A stretch of DNA of 63,621 bases, taken from contig NZ_JABEQL010000022.1 of assembly GCF_014174215.1 (NCBI RefSeq), forward strand, positions 1-63,621, written 5' to 3'. Shown one piece after another: positions 1 through 9,161 of this stretch. Each line of letters opens with the position of its first letter. The stretch's first letter is position 1. The DNA comes from Gluconacetobacter tumulicola (lineage in GTDB: Bacteria > Pseudomonadota > Alphaproteobacteria > Acetobacterales > Acetobacteraceae). The notes beneath the pieces are model-generated. The model was not told the DNA's origin. It saw nothing but the letters and a program-made list of their open reading frames with translations, and did no database searches. Both the position numbers and the translations under genes were made by a program.

Positions 1-108
1 GCCCGTCTGAAGGAATGGCGCGCCGTCGCAACCCGATACGAAAAGACCGCCACCTCGTTCCTCGCTATCCTTCACCTCGCAGCCGCCGCAGATTGGATCA
101 AGATCTAA
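1..108 (+). pseudogene. IS5-family transposase, C-terminal fragment
   Basis: The window opens inside a reading frame that reads RLKEWRAVATRYEKTATSFL and ends at the TAA at 106-108. The pattern R-L-K-x-W-R-x-[IV]-A-T-R-Y-[DE]-K followed by a hydrophobic tail is the typical C-terminus of IS5-family transposases. Only 35 residues lie in the window, so it cannot be said whether the element is intact upstream. It abuts a truncated HipA-like gene on the opposite strand, which suggests the insertion cut that gene. Confidence 0.75.
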
Positions 109-446
109 CAGGGCCTAGCTCCGAGGATAATCTGCGATCCAAAGGCCTTTTTACAACTTGCCGTCATCGCCTGACGTCTGCTTTCGTTTGAGACCGTCGC
201 CACAAAATCATCCGACAATTCAACAACGAAAGAGGTCGGGACCCTCAGTCCGAGCATTCTAGCGAACTTGGCTCCCAGCAGTTCCCTAGCCAAATCTGCC
301 GTGCCGTTGTCACAGGAGGCGCTACATTTCATAATAAGATCAACTGGCTGCCCAGTACACCTATCTATAGCTTCTATCCGACATGGCTGTGTCCGTCCTG
401 TTGAGACCTCGCTATAATATGTTATGGCTGCAGCTTCTCTCAACAC
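105..446 (-). pseudogene. HipA-like kinase domain protein, truncated by IS element
   Basis: The 113-residue frame resembles the N-terminus of the HipA-like kinase family (HipA_2 type): a short beta-rich start, then DLARELLGAKFARMLGLRVP, matching the usual LANELLAARLARxLGLPVP segment, followed by a hydrophobic strand and an acidic stretch. Full-length members are about 250 residues. Here the frame ends with a few unrelated residues exactly where the transposase fragment finishes, so the catalytic part is gone. The start is a GTG at 446. Some HipA-like genes are toxins, but no partner antitoxin is visible and no function is claimed for the remnant. Confidence 0.6.
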
Positions 447-599
447 GTAAATTCTACCCTAAGCGCTGATTCCGCTTCGAAAAAGAAACGATGTGAACGC
501 CTAGCCATGCCCTACACTTGGTCATACGTCTAGATGTGTCTCGACGTATCAGACCCGCACTTCTAAGCACATCATCGGCCACATCGGCAGGGATTACCG

Positions 600-1103
600 C
601 AACCCGCTTCCTCCAGTCGCCCATCGTCTGCCGGCGTTTCTCGAACAGATCGCCACAGCGATAGGTAGCCCCCTTGTCCCCGATCGCATGGGCTGGGGCC
701 AATTGGCCACCTCGCGCGGATAGTCGGTTTCCTCGGCCGCCCAGTTCCGGAAGGTCGAGCGGGGAGGCCATGAACCGTGACGGCCTTTATCCAAGCCGCC
801 AGGTGCAGAGCGTTGGACAGCGCCACATCAGATAATGGCTTGCCTGCCCACTGCCGGGGCGGCCACCGCCAGGCCAGCGAACCGCACGGCCTTGGCTCCG
901 ATCCCGTCCTACTTCCTCAACGCCGCTATCACTCCACCGATATCCTCCCGGTCTACCGCTAGATGGTCTCGACCTTCGCCACAGCAGAGGGTTACGGCAA
1001 GCTAGCAGCAACGTGGCCCTTCCATCGGACAGGATTCTCCCCAGCCCGCAAGCCATGGGTCCGCGCACAGTCAAGAATGCGCTCCATTTGGCCGCACGCG
1101 ACT
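600..1103 (-). pseudogene. P4-type tyrosine integrase, multiply frameshifted remnant
   Basis: Family landmarks appear in order on the minus strand but in different frames. RAAKWSAFLTVRG lies near 1090, then GLRAGENPVRWKGHVAASLP near 1040, REDIGGVIAALRK and DGIGAKAVRFAGLA near 920, GKPLSDVALSNAL near 850, and RSTFRNWAAEETDYPREV near 750 (the RxxFRxWAAE box). The end is GDLFEKRRQTMGDW near 630, the usual C-terminus. At least three frame changes and in-frame stops interrupt the line, and the segment between LTAAR and GKPLSD is missing. The gene is dead. Together with the IS5 fragment it marks an eroded genomic island; no tRNA attachment site was recognised nearby. Confidence 0.75.
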
Positions 1104-1235
1104 GGTCGTCTCCGTCTTGGTCGCTCATATGGGGCGGAGCACTACCAGCACCAAATCCGTCGCTGTCCACCGCCAGCGTAACTCCACAAACCGGCAAGGC
1201 ATGCAACTTGAGTGATGCCAGCCAGATGGAGCCCC

Positions 1236-1685
1236 TTAATCCCGAGGCGTTTCGATACCCCCCTGCCGGTCCTGCGACGCGTCGCCGCTGGGCGGCGCAT
1301 GCTTCAGCCGCTTCGTCGCGTCCTCGTGCGACAACGGCACCATCTTGCAACCGGTCTTGGTGGGACACGGAGCCCGAGGCGTCGGCGAAACCTGGTCGCG
1401 CTTCAGTTGTGGCCAGTCCGGCAGCTTTTCCGAAGGCGGCACCTTCTTGTCTTTCTGCAGATAGCCACCGCTGGAGGGCGGCTCCAGGGCCGATGGCGAA
1501 CGGGGCGCCGCGGGCGGAGTGCCCGCATCCTGAGCCGATGCCGAGGCCACTGGAGCCGCCGCTATGATCGCCAGCGCAATCCATGCGGCCGCAAGAGACT
1601 GTTTGCAAACCTGCCCTGCTGGCCCTCCTACCGGGCAGCCCCTCGCCGAGCGCGCCTCATGGCAGCGATCTGGAAAATTATGCAT
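1236..1685 (-). CDS. Small secreted hypothetical protein
   Basis: Predicted protein of 149 residues. It has a basic N-terminus, a hydrophobic segment (AAAWIALAIIAAAPVASA, about residues 30-47) and an AxA-like cleavage site before QDAG, so it looks exported. The rest is proline- and lysine-rich, low in complexity, with two cysteines (CPTKTGC). The start at 1685 was chosen because GGAGGGG lies seven bases upstream; an upstream ATG at 1700 would put that motif inside the gene. It lies just beyond the integrase remnant and may belong to the island. I recognise no family. Confidence 0.5.
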   Translation of the reverse strand: MHNFPDRCHEARSARGCPVGGPAGQVCKQSLAAAWIALAIIAAAPVASASAQDAGTPPAAPRSPSALEPPSSGGYLQKDKKVPPSEKLPDWPQLKRDQVSPTPRAPCPTKTGCKMVPLSHEDATKRLKHAPPSGDASQDRQGGIETPRD

Positions 1686-2158
1686 GGCATACCCCTCCAT
1701 TGCATGAGCCAAGGTAGCACGACCGCCGCCACGAGGTTCCGAACACCACGCCGTCAGCAGCCGCACGCCACAGGCGAATGGATGAAACAGCCACCCTGGT
1801 GGCTCTACGAAAAAATGCCGTCATTACAAGAAACAAAATAGGACACCCTCCAGCCCCGTAACACGGCGCCCCACCGGAAACCCGACCGCGGAAGAATTTT
1901 GTCCGATCCGCAACCCTATAGGCACAGCCGCGTAGGATCAGACATGCCTCCCGACGGGGGAGCGCCACGGATGGCGCTCTCGAGGCGGTCCCGGCGGATG
2001 AAACCTCCCCGCCCACGACCGACCGGCAGCCCACGAGCACCGCCCACCCAGCCAAGAAAACGCAGGCGTGAAGACGGTCTCCCCGGGCACAAACCGGCGA
2101 TCGCGCGGATAAATCCGCCGAGGCTCCGCGTTCCCCTTGAAACGGAAAGGAAGTCATC
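1686..2158. other. Intergenic stretch, no gene recognised
   Basis: The frames that cross this 473-base stretch have no recognisable family, start context or composition. It contains the ribosome-binding site of the next gene (GGAAAGG at about 2145-2151). Nothing else was identified. Confidence 0.5.
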
Positions 2159-2665
2159 ATGCCAATCCAGGAAAAGCCCCTGTCCGACGCGTTCTATGAG
2201 ACGCTGAAAGACATTTATTTCGCCGAAAAGCAGATCCTGAAGGCCCTCAAGAGGTCGGTCCGCGCCGCCCACGCGCCGGACCTCAAGGAAGCGTTCGAAA
2301 CGCACGCCGCGGAAACCGCCCATCATGTCGAGCGACTGAACGAGGTGTTCGGCCTGATCGGCAAGGCGCCGCGCTCCAAGACCTGTGAAGCGACACAGGG
2401 CATTCTGGCCGAAATGGAAGAGGATCTCGAAGATTTCGGCTCGACCGAAGCGGCGGACGCGGTGCTGATCGGGTGCGCCCAGTCCATCGAACATTATGAA
2501 ATCTCCCGGTACGGCACGCTGAAGGCATGGGCCGCCACCCTCGGCCTTACCCAGGCCGAAAAACTTCTCGGCGAAACACTGGAAGAAGAGAAGCGGACCG
2601 ACGCCCTCCTCACCGAAATCGCCGAACGTGAGAGCAATCCGGAGGCCATGCTCCAGGCAAGCTGA
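2159..2665 (+). CDS. Ferritin-like DUF892 protein (YciE/YciF family)
   Basis: A 168-residue protein matching the YciE/YciF (DUF892) family over its full usual length. It is helical throughout, with DIYFAEKQILKALK near residue 19, AFETHAAETAHHVERL near 42, and IEHYEISRYGTLKAWA near 108. The spaced Glu and His-rich motifs (ExxxHxxR-like) are those of a ferritin-like four-helix bundle that can hold a di-iron site. The family is linked to osmotic and oxidative stress; the precise reaction is unknown. A GGAAAGG motif precedes the ATG and a strong hairpin follows the stop, so it looks monocistronic. Confidence 0.9.
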   Translation: MPIQEKPLSDAFYETLKDIYFAEKQILKALKRSVRAAHAPDLKEAFETHAAETAHHVERLNEVFGLIGKAPRSKTCEATQGILAEMEEDLEDFGSTEAADAVLIGCAQSIEHYEISRYGTLKAWAATLGLTQAEKLLGETLEEEKRTDALLTEIAERESNPEAMLQAS

Positions 2666-2674
2666 CCCTCCTTC

Positions 2675-2705
2675 GGGCGCCCCTCGGGAAAACCGGGGGG
2701 CGCCC
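2675..2705 (+). terminator. Hairpin after the DUF892 gene
   Basis: GGGCGCCCC, a short loop, then GGGGGCGCCC, ten bases after the stop codon at 2665. The stem is GC-rich and lacks a clear U-tract, so termination is likely but not certain. Confidence 0.5.
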
Positions 2706-2779
2706 TATCGCCCGCCATCGCCTGGCGCTGTCGGCACCGACACCATCACGGGCGGAGATATGCCCGCACCAGCCGCCCA

Positions 2780-3383
2780 TCACGACCAGGCAGCCAGAAT
2801 CTCGTCAGCAGCCGCGGTTTCGACCTGCTGCCCATACCGCGTATGATAGACGCGCGGCGACGCATCATGCGCGGAATCCGAAGAACTACAGAGCACATCA
2901 ATCGCAATGACAACACGGTAGCGACGGTCGATCGCCCCCAGCATGGTAGCCAACACGCAGATATCGGTCTCACCACCCGTGATGACCAGCGTATCCGTTC
3001 CCCGCCGGACAAGCCGCGATTGCAGATCCGTCCTCATCCAGGGCGAATAGACATGCTTGTCCACCATTTCCGCCGGCGGCACGAAACAGCGCAATTCCGG
3101 CACCCGCTCCACCATGCCCACCCCAATCCGCTCCAGCATCATCGAGGCCCAGTACCGATAATAACGGCGCCACGTCCCCCCCTCACCCTGATGGCTGGCA
3201 GGGATGAAGCGCGTAAAGATCGTTCTCTCCGGCGCGTGGGCGGCGATCCGCTCCACCGTCGGGCACACACGCTTCATCCACGGCATGTACCAAGTCGGTC
3301 TCTTCCGCAAACAGGCGCTGCATGTCGACGCACAGATGCATGCAGTTCGCCCCGAGGGCACCATAGCGGAGATCGTCAGGCAT
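2780..3383 (-). pseudogene. Isochorismatase-family cysteine hydrolase, single-base frameshift
   Basis: Two frames together make one ordinary isochorismatase-family hydrolase of about 200 residues. The upstream frame gives MHLCVDMQRLFAEETD with the catalytic Asp (CVDMQ). The downstream frame gives the catalytic Lys (VDKHVYSPW) and Cys (ETDICVLAT). Removing one A from the AA pair at 3292-3293 (plus strand) restores TDWYMPWMKRV in a single frame. As written, the Asp is separated from Lys and Cys, so the product should be inactive. A GGGGAG motif precedes the ATG at 3383. It could be a real lesion or a sequencing error; the substrate is unknown. Confidence 0.8.
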
Positions 3384-3413
3384 GCAGCTCCCTATCCTCT
3401 CTCCTCGGGCCTG

Positions 3414-3980
3414 TCAGTCATGCGTGATGGGAAGCGCACGCGCCATGCGCAGGTGCTCCGTCAGCGTGGGCAGCGCATGCGTGGCAAAGTCCCGCAGCGC
3501 CTGGTCCTCCTTGCCCTCGCTGTAGCGCGTGAAGAGCGACACGGCATCCTCATGCGCCGCGATCTGCTCGGTGCGGTACTGCCGATCGAAGCCAAGCCCT
3601 TTGAGGTTGCGCAGTTGGTTCAGCTTCGTCTCATGCGACTGGTCCAGCACGGCAGGCGGTGCCGCAATGCCGGCGCGTCCGGCAATGGCCTCCTTGAGCT
3701 GCGCCGTCGTCGCCTGATGGTCCTTCAGCATCCGGTCGGCAAAAGCCTTCACGGAGGCATCCATACTGCGCTCCTGCGCCAGTTTGGCAGACTGGATCTC
3801 GAACATGTCGCTCAACGCCACAGTCCGCACAAAATCGTCGGTCGAGGGGCTGACCCCCAGCAGCGAATTGACGCCGGACCGTTCGCCAACCGATTGCGCT
3901 TGCACGGGGCCAGCGCCCGCCAGCAAGACAAGTACCGCCGCGCCGGTCGCGGTCAGGGCGGTACGATATGTCATGAACAT
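3414..3980 (-). CDS. Exported DUF4142 protein
   Basis: A 188-residue protein with a signal peptide (TALTATGAAVLVLLAGAGPVQAQS; cleavage after AQA) and one DUF4142 domain. The domain is helical with DDFVRTVALSDMFEIQSAKLA, FADRMLKDHQATTAQL, and a late EQIAAHEDAVSLFTRY helix carrying the usual conserved His and Glu residues. The family is a ferritin-like fold of unproven function, common in the periplasm of Proteobacteria and often stress-induced. The start at 3980 is supported by AAGGA seven bases upstream; a longer frame to 4106 lacks support. It sits with other stress proteins (DUF892, KGG repeat). Confidence 0.85.
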   Translation of the reverse strand: MFMTYRTALTATGAAVLVLLAGAGPVQAQSVGERSGVNSLLGVSPSTDDFVRTVALSDMFEIQSAKLAQERSMDASVKAFADRMLKDHQATTAQLKEAIAGRAGIAAPPAVLDQSHETKLNQLRNLKGLGFDRQYRTEQIAAHEDAVSLFTRYSEGKEDQALRDFATHALPTLTEHLRMARALPITHD

Positions 3981-4240
3981 GACGATTTCCTTCGGCTGAA
4001 TGATTGGGTTTCCTGCTCTGATTCGCAGCAGGACACAGACAGGTGCGCCACGGCACACTTCTGTCGCTGGTGAGCGCCAGAACAACACGGCGTCACGCAG
4101 GATCAAAAAGTCTTTAACGATGAATAAGTTTTTTAAATATGCCTACACCTGTTTGTGAGAACGCACCGTGAGGAGTTTCGGCACCCGGGCGCAGGAAACG
4201 CGCGTCCGATCGCCGCCAGCATGCGCTTGCGGACAGGCAC

Positions 4241-5134
4241 TCAGCCAATCCCCTTGCCACCCGTGACGCCATAGACCTCGCCATTGATAAAGCTCGCTTC
4301 CTCAGATGCCAGCAATACATAGACCGGAGCCAGCTCCACCGGCTGCGCCGGCCGCCCGAAATCGCTGTCCTTTCCGAATTCCTCGACTTTTTCCTCCGGC
4401 TGACCGCCGCTCGGCTGCAAGGCGGTCCATACGGGCCCCGGTGCCACGACGTTCGCGCGCACCCCCTTCTTGATCAGCTGCTTTGCCAGCGCCTTGGTAT
4501 AGGCCACGATGCCGGCCTTGGTCGTCGCATAATCCAGCAGAATCTCCGACGGCCGATAGGCCTGGATCGAGGCCGTAGTGATGACCGATGCCCCAGGCGC
4601 CAGATACGGCACAGCCGCCCGCGTAATCCAGTACAGCGCATAAAGATTCGTCTTCATCGTGCGGTCGAAATCCTCGCTGGACAAATCCTCCAGCGTCTCG
4701 CGAAACTGCTGCCGCCCGGCATTGACGACCAGGATATCCAGGCCGCCCAGCGCCGTTACGGCCATGTCCACCAGTTCATGGCACCATGTCTCATCACGGA
4801 TGTCGCCGGGCAGCGCCACGCCCCGCCGGCCTTCCGCCAGGATCAGCGCAATGACGTCCCGCGCATCCGCTTCCTCCTCCGGCAGGTAAGCAATGGCCAC
4901 ATCCGCACCCTCGCGAGCAAAGGCAATCGCAGCGGCACGGCCTATACCTGAATCCCCGCCGGTCACCAGTGCCTTCCGGCCTTCCAGCCTGCCCGAACCG
5001 CGATAGCTGCTTTCTCCATGGTCGGGCACCGGCACCATTTTCCCCACCAGGCCCGGCGCAGGCTGCGGTTGCCTGGGAAAGGGCGGGGCCGGATATTGCA
5101 CACGCGGATCCTGCATCCCTGAACGCGTCTCCAT
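4241..5134 (-). CDS. SDR-family oxidoreductase, YghA-like
   Basis: A 297-residue short-chain dehydrogenase. It has a 30-40 residue proline-rich leader (PRVQYPAPPFPRQPQPAPG) typical of the YghA/general-stress SDR group. The NAD(P)-binding TGGDSGIGRA follows, then VNAGRQ, the catalytic Ser in TTASIQAYRP, YATTK as the YxxxK pair, and APGPVWT. It is probably a soluble NADP-dependent aldehyde or alcohol dehydrogenase. The start at 5134 has AAGG at the right distance; an upstream extension to 5221 has none. The adjacent KGG-repeat and DUF4142 genes are also of the general-stress type. Confidence 0.9.
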   Translation of the reverse strand: METRSGMQDPRVQYPAPPFPRQPQPAPGLVGKMVPVPDHGESSYRGSGRLEGRKALVTGGDSGIGRAAAIAFAREGADVAIAYLPEEEADARDVIALILAEGRRGVALPGDIRDETWCHELVDMAVTALGGLDILVVNAGRQQFRETLEDLSSEDFDRTMKTNLYALYWITRAAVPYLAPGASVITTASIQAYRPSEILLDYATTKAGIVAYTKALAKQLIKKGVRANVVAPGPVWTALQPSGGQPEEKVEEFGKDSDFGRPAQPVELAPVYVLLASEEASFINGEVYGVTGGKGIG

Positions 5135-5314
5135 GAACATTCCTTTCATATCAAACGACAAAAAGGAAACGCACCACAAAATGCCGGCACCCGACTGACG
5201 CCTGCCAGCCGGGTGCCCCAAGGACGCTCATCGGTTAGATAAAGTTGCAGGCAATTTCATCATGATCCGTCGCGCGCCCATCACGGCCGCGCATGCCGCC
5301 ACGCTGCCGCCGCC

Positions 5315-5695
5315 TCACGAACCCTTGTGGGACGCCTGGCCACCCTTGCGGCCCGCCTCTGCTGCCCGCTCGGGATCATCGGCGAAATTCCCCGCCTTAT
5401 GCCCGGCGCCACCGCTGGCATGCCCGGCACTCCCGCCATGACTATGCTGGCCGCCCTTGCGCCCTGCCTCGGCCGCCCGTTCGGGATCGTCGGCAAAATT
5501 GCCCCCCTTATGTTCGGCACCACCGCTGCCATGCGCGGCAGTCCCGCCATGGCTATGCTGGCCTCCCTTGCGGCCAGCCTCGGCCGCCCGTTCATGATCC
5601 TGCGCAAAATTGCCCGGATTATGCCCGGCACCCCCGCCCCCACGGCTATCCGCCGCATGCACGAGAGACGAATGATATTTTTCAAGTAAGATCAT
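5315..5695 (-). CDS. KGG-repeat stress protein
   Basis: A 126-residue, Gly/His-rich protein with three near-identical units of the form GNFADDPERAAEAGRKGGQ, each followed by a HSHGG-type spacer. This is the KGG (stress-induced protein, PF10685-like) repeat, seen in E. coli YciG and in plant LEA-like proteins. It is hydrophilic and probably disordered; the molecular role is unknown, though relatives are induced by osmotic and stationary-phase stress. AGGAGA precedes the ATG at 5695. The repetitive DNA and high GC create long spurious frames on the other strand. Confidence 0.9.
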   Translation of the reverse strand: MILLEKYHSSLVHAADSRGGGGAGHNPGNFAQDHERAAEAGRKGGQHSHGGTAAHGSGGAEHKGGNFADDPERAAEAGRKGGQHSHGGSAGHASGGAGHKAGNFADDPERAAEAGRKGGQASHKGS

Positions 5696-6248
5696 GGAAT
5701 TCTCCTGTTTTTTCGAAAATCGAACCGAGCATCACACCGCAGCCTCACGGACCTGCCCGGCTCCTGCCCCTGCAATACACCCGTTGGGATAAATTTATAA
5801 AATTTTCTTTTCTAGAAAGGATATTTTCAAACGCATATGAAATGAACTAGCTGATTGATGTGACAGGAAGATTCCCCTCGAAACCACCAGTCACCCACTC
5901 GTGAACTCCACGCACAACACACTGAGACCGCAAAAGGAATTTCTATATTCCTCGTTCATTTCATAATTTTTTCCATTCCTCCGCTTGGGCAGGCAGTCCG
6001 GCCGTCGTCACCCCCCATTCCCTGACGCAACACGGGCCTTGCCATTTCCACGCACACACGAACCGCCCAGCATGAAGAAGACGGAACGGGGCTACGCCCC
6101 TCCAGGCCCCACACAACGAGCCCGGGCAGGCCCGAAAGGCCGTCGCGATGAAAGCCGCAACCCGCAGCGACTGGCCGCGTTGCACGCACCGGCCGCCCGA
6201 GGCCGGCGCGTGGCCATTCTTCTGTCCGGCGCGAGAAGGTTGCCTGCC
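5696..6248. other. Intergenic stretch, no gene recognised
   Basis: About 550 bases between the KGG gene (minus) and the MAPEG gene (plus). The first 250 bases are AT-rich compared with the neighbourhood (around 5790-5830 and 5935-5975) and probably hold the divergent promoters. No conserved frame, repeat or palindrome stands out. Confidence 0.4.
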
Positions 6249-6635
6249 ATGACGTCCGAACTCTGGGCCCTGCTCTGGTCCGCCATCCTCTGCCTGGCGC
6301 TGCCCGTGTTCTACGGGTCCCTCTATTCCCGCCAGATCGGACAGGCCGGCGTGATCGGCAACCGCGAAGGCGTCCCCGAACCAACGGGGGCGGCAGGACG
6401 GGGCCTGCGGGCGCACCGCAACCTGGTGGAAAACCTGCTCCCCTTCGCCATTGTCGTGCTGGTCGCGCGCGCCGCCGGCATCTCCAACAGCATGACCGTG
6501 CTGGGCGCATGGCTGTTCCTGGGGGCGCGGGTGGTCCATGCCGCGAGCTACATCGCCGGCATTACCGGCATCCGCACGCTGGCATGGCTGGTGGGCGCGG
6601 CCGGAATCGTGCTGATCATCGTACAGATCTTCTGA
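6249..6635 (+). CDS. MAPEG-family membrane protein
   Basis: A 128-residue integral membrane protein with four hydrophobic segments (about residues 5-22, 52-70, 74-93 and 106-125) and the MAPEG signature AHRNLVENLLPFAIVVL in the second. The family includes microsomal glutathione transferases and MAPEG-like bacterial proteins of unknown substrate. The start at 6249 (MTSELWALLW) begins directly with the first membrane helix and has AGAAGG upstream; longer frames would add an unlikely leader. Confidence 0.85.
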   Translation: MTSELWALLWSAILCLALPVFYGSLYSRQIGQAGVIGNREGVPEPTGAAGRGLRAHRNLVENLLPFAIVVLVARAAGISNSMTVLGAWLFLGARVVHAASYIAGITGIRTLAWLVGAAGIVLIIVQIF

Positions 6636-6652
6636 CCGGCACCGCGCCCGAT

Positions 6653-8381
6653 TCAGCGTTTCAGAAGGTTGGTCTTGGCCAGATCGAGAATCTTATCCCC
6701 CCGGCCGCTCATGATCGCACGGAGAACATACAGACTGAACCCCTTCACCTGCTCGGCCTTGAGCGTAGGCGGCAGCGAAAGCTCCTGGGTCGCGGTCACC
6801 ACATCCAGCAGCGCCGGCCCGTCATGGGCCAGGATTTCGGCCACAGCCCCCGGCAGGTCACCCGGGTCCTCGACGCGCAGGGCATGGATGCCCATCGCCC
6901 GCGCCATCGCCGCGAAATCCGGATTCTTCAGATCGACGCCGACATCGACAAAGCCCGCAGCCTTCATTTCCAGCGCGACGAAACCCAGCACGCCATTGTT
7001 GAAGATCACGATCTTCACCGCCAGGTCCTGCTGCGTCAGCGTGATCAGGTCGCCCATCAGCATGGTAAAGCCCCCATCGCCCGAAAGCGACACCACCTGC
7101 CGCCCCGACTGCGCGGCCTGGATGCCGATCGCATGCGGCATGGCGTTGGCCATGGAACCATGACCCGATCAGCCGGCGCCTGCCATTCATCTTCAGGTAG
7201 CGGGCGGCCCAGATGGTGGGCGTGCCGACATCCGCGGTAAAGACCGCGTCCTCCGCCGCCGCCTCACTGACCAGCTTCGCCAGATATTGGGGGTGGATCG
7301 GCCTGCGCCCGGGCGTGCCGGTCGCCAGATCATCCAGCCCTTCCCGGGCCTTGGCATAATGGTTCAGGCTGTTGTCCAGATGCGTCCGATCCGCCTTCAC
7401 CGTCACTTTCGGCAGCAAGGCGGCGATCGTCGCCCTCACATCGCCGACCAGCCCCAGATCCAGCTTGCAGCGCCGCCCCAGATTCTGCGCCCGGATATCG
7501 ACCTGCGCGATCCGGGCCTCGGCGGGCAGGAACTGCTTGTAGGGAAAATCGGTCCCCAGCATCAGCAGCACGTCGCACGCATTCATGGCGGCATAGCCGG
7601 ACGAAAACCCGATAAAGCCCGTCATCCCCACATCGTAGGGATTGTCATATTCCACCCATTCCTTGCCACCCAGCGCATGCACGATCGGGCTCTTGAGTGC
7701 CTCCGCCAGTTGCAGCAGCAGCCCATGGGCCCCCGCGCAGCCCCGGCCACAGAACAGGGTGACGCGCCCGGCACCGTTCAGCAGTTCCGCCAGCGCGACC
7801 AGTTCGGCTTCCGCCGGCCGCACCAGCGGCACCGGCGGCAACAGCCCCCGGCGCGCCGCATGGGTCCCAGGCGGCGCCGGACGCAGCGCGACATCCCCGG
7901 GAATGACCACCACAGCCACGCCGCGCAGCCCTACGGCGGCCCGAATGGCATTTTCCAGCACATAGGGCAGTTGGGACGGATCGGAGACAAGCTCGCAATA
8001 ATGGCTGCATTCGCGAAACAGGTTCTGCGGATGCGTCTCCTGGAAATAGCCGCCGCCGATTTCCCCCGACGGAATATGCGCAGCAATCGCCAGCACCGGC
8101 GTCCGGCTGCGATGGGCATCGAACAGACCGTTGATCAGGTGCAGATTACCCGGCCCGCACGACCCCGCGCAGACGGCCAGCTGATTCGTGATCTGCGCGT
8201 CTCCCGCCGCCGCAAAGGCCGCGACCTCCTCATGGCGCACATGCACCCACTCGATGGCCGGCCGAACCCGCAGCGCCTCCGTCAGGGCGTTCAGGCTGTC
8301 GCCCACAACGCCGAACATGCGTTTCACACCCGCTTCAACAAGCGTATCCGCGATCAGGTCGGCAACGGTGCTGACAGGCAT
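6653..8381 (-). pseudogene. poxB: Pyruvate dehydrogenase (quinone)/pyruvate oxidase, frameshifted
   Basis: The reading makes a thiamine-diphosphate enzyme of about 577 residues split over two frames. The N-terminal PYR domain has [10 protein letters not shown] and [12 protein letters not shown] with the cofactor-activating Glu. The central domain and [19 protein letters not shown] follow. The C-terminal PP domain carries the metal/ThDP motif [11 protein letters not shown]...NN. The break is at about 7155-7165. The expected family text [13 protein letters not shown] reads [10 protein letters not shown], consistent with loss of roughly eight bases, after which the frame recovers only by shifting. 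PoxB oxidises pyruvate to acetate and CO2 at the membrane and reduces ubiquinone. GGGAGAG precedes the ATG at 8381. As written it is non-functional. Confidence 0.85.
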
Positions 8382-8581
8382 CCACTCTCTCCCGATATGT
8401 CATGGAATCGACAGCCGCCTGAATGGACGGGTCGGCCTGGCGCGCGCGCAGCCCTCCGTCGAGGCGATCGGCATGGACGGCCGGCCCACCCCGACCACCT
8501 TGGCGTGAATCGCTACGAGCGGGCGTCCCGAAAGTTCCCCTCTCCCGCCGATGCCCGCCAGGCAGGCATGCCAAGACCCTT

Positions 8582-8833
8582 TCAGGACGGAGACTTCGCC
8601 CTGCCGTGCCGGGGCTTCTTCTTCCCCGCCGGCTCGAACATCGCCCGGCAGCGCGGCGAAAGCTGGTCGACCTTCTTCTTCATGCAGGCCGTTACCTTGT
8701 CTTCGTCGGGAATGGCGAAGGTGCAGAGCTTGATCGCATCACCCCGGCAGGCGGCACTCTGCTCCTCGCGAGACGCGGCATGCGCCGTGCTCACGCAGAG
8801 CACGGCGAGGGCAAACAAGACGAATGCGGACAT
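8582..8833 (-). CDS. Small exported cysteine-rich protein
   Basis: An 83-residue protein with a signal peptide (MSAFVLFALAVLCVSTAHAA) and a mature part holding four regularly spaced cysteines (ACRGDAIKLC, TACMKKKVDQLSPRC). This pattern resembles the Cys-rich repeat domain, C-x6-C-x12-C-x11-C, found in small secreted bacterial proteins. It ends in a basic Lys/Arg-rich tail. The role is unknown. The start at 8833 gives a clean signal peptide; the longer frame upstream has no support. Confidence 0.75.
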   Translation of the reverse strand: MSAFVLFALAVLCVSTAHAASREEQSAACRGDAIKLCTFAIPDEDKVTACMKKKVDQLSPRCRAMFEPAGKKKPRHGRAKSPS

Positions 8834-9161
8834 TCTCAAGGCGACTTCTCCCCAACGGCAGAGGATCAACGAACGGCCGCCTCGGACGTGCGGGTGAGCG
8901 CGGCATACCCGCCTACAATCCCGCAAGCGTGGGGCCGTTAACGCATTCAACGGCCGAAAGTTTTGCCCCGTCGGCCCAGGCGTCCGACGGGCGCAGTTTC
9001 CAGACGTAAGCCGGCCGCTGCCCCCAATCCGACATGGCAGCGAAAAAACCGCCGCCATCAGCCCCCATCGGCGAGCAATGCCCGCCGCCTGTCCGCGCAA
9101 CAGCCCGTCCGATGCCATTTATATGTTTCCAAACGTAACCATCTGTGTTTTACACCCGCGA
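8834..9161. other. Intergenic stretch between divergent genes
   Basis: This gene-free stretch of about 330 bases should hold the promoters of the Cys-rich protein (minus) and the TonB receptor (plus). I looked for a Fur-type AT-rich inverted repeat before the receptor and did not find a convincing one. Confidence 0.4.

Noticed and set aside
5293-5850. Repeated proline/arginine- and alanine-rich frames on the plus strand
   Set aside because: They are the complement of the three KGG repeats on the minus strand and carry no start signal or family resemblance.
9078-9161. Fur box and extended N-terminus before the TonB receptor
   Set aside because: No convincing inverted AT-rich site was found, and the extra residues would precede a normal signal peptide.
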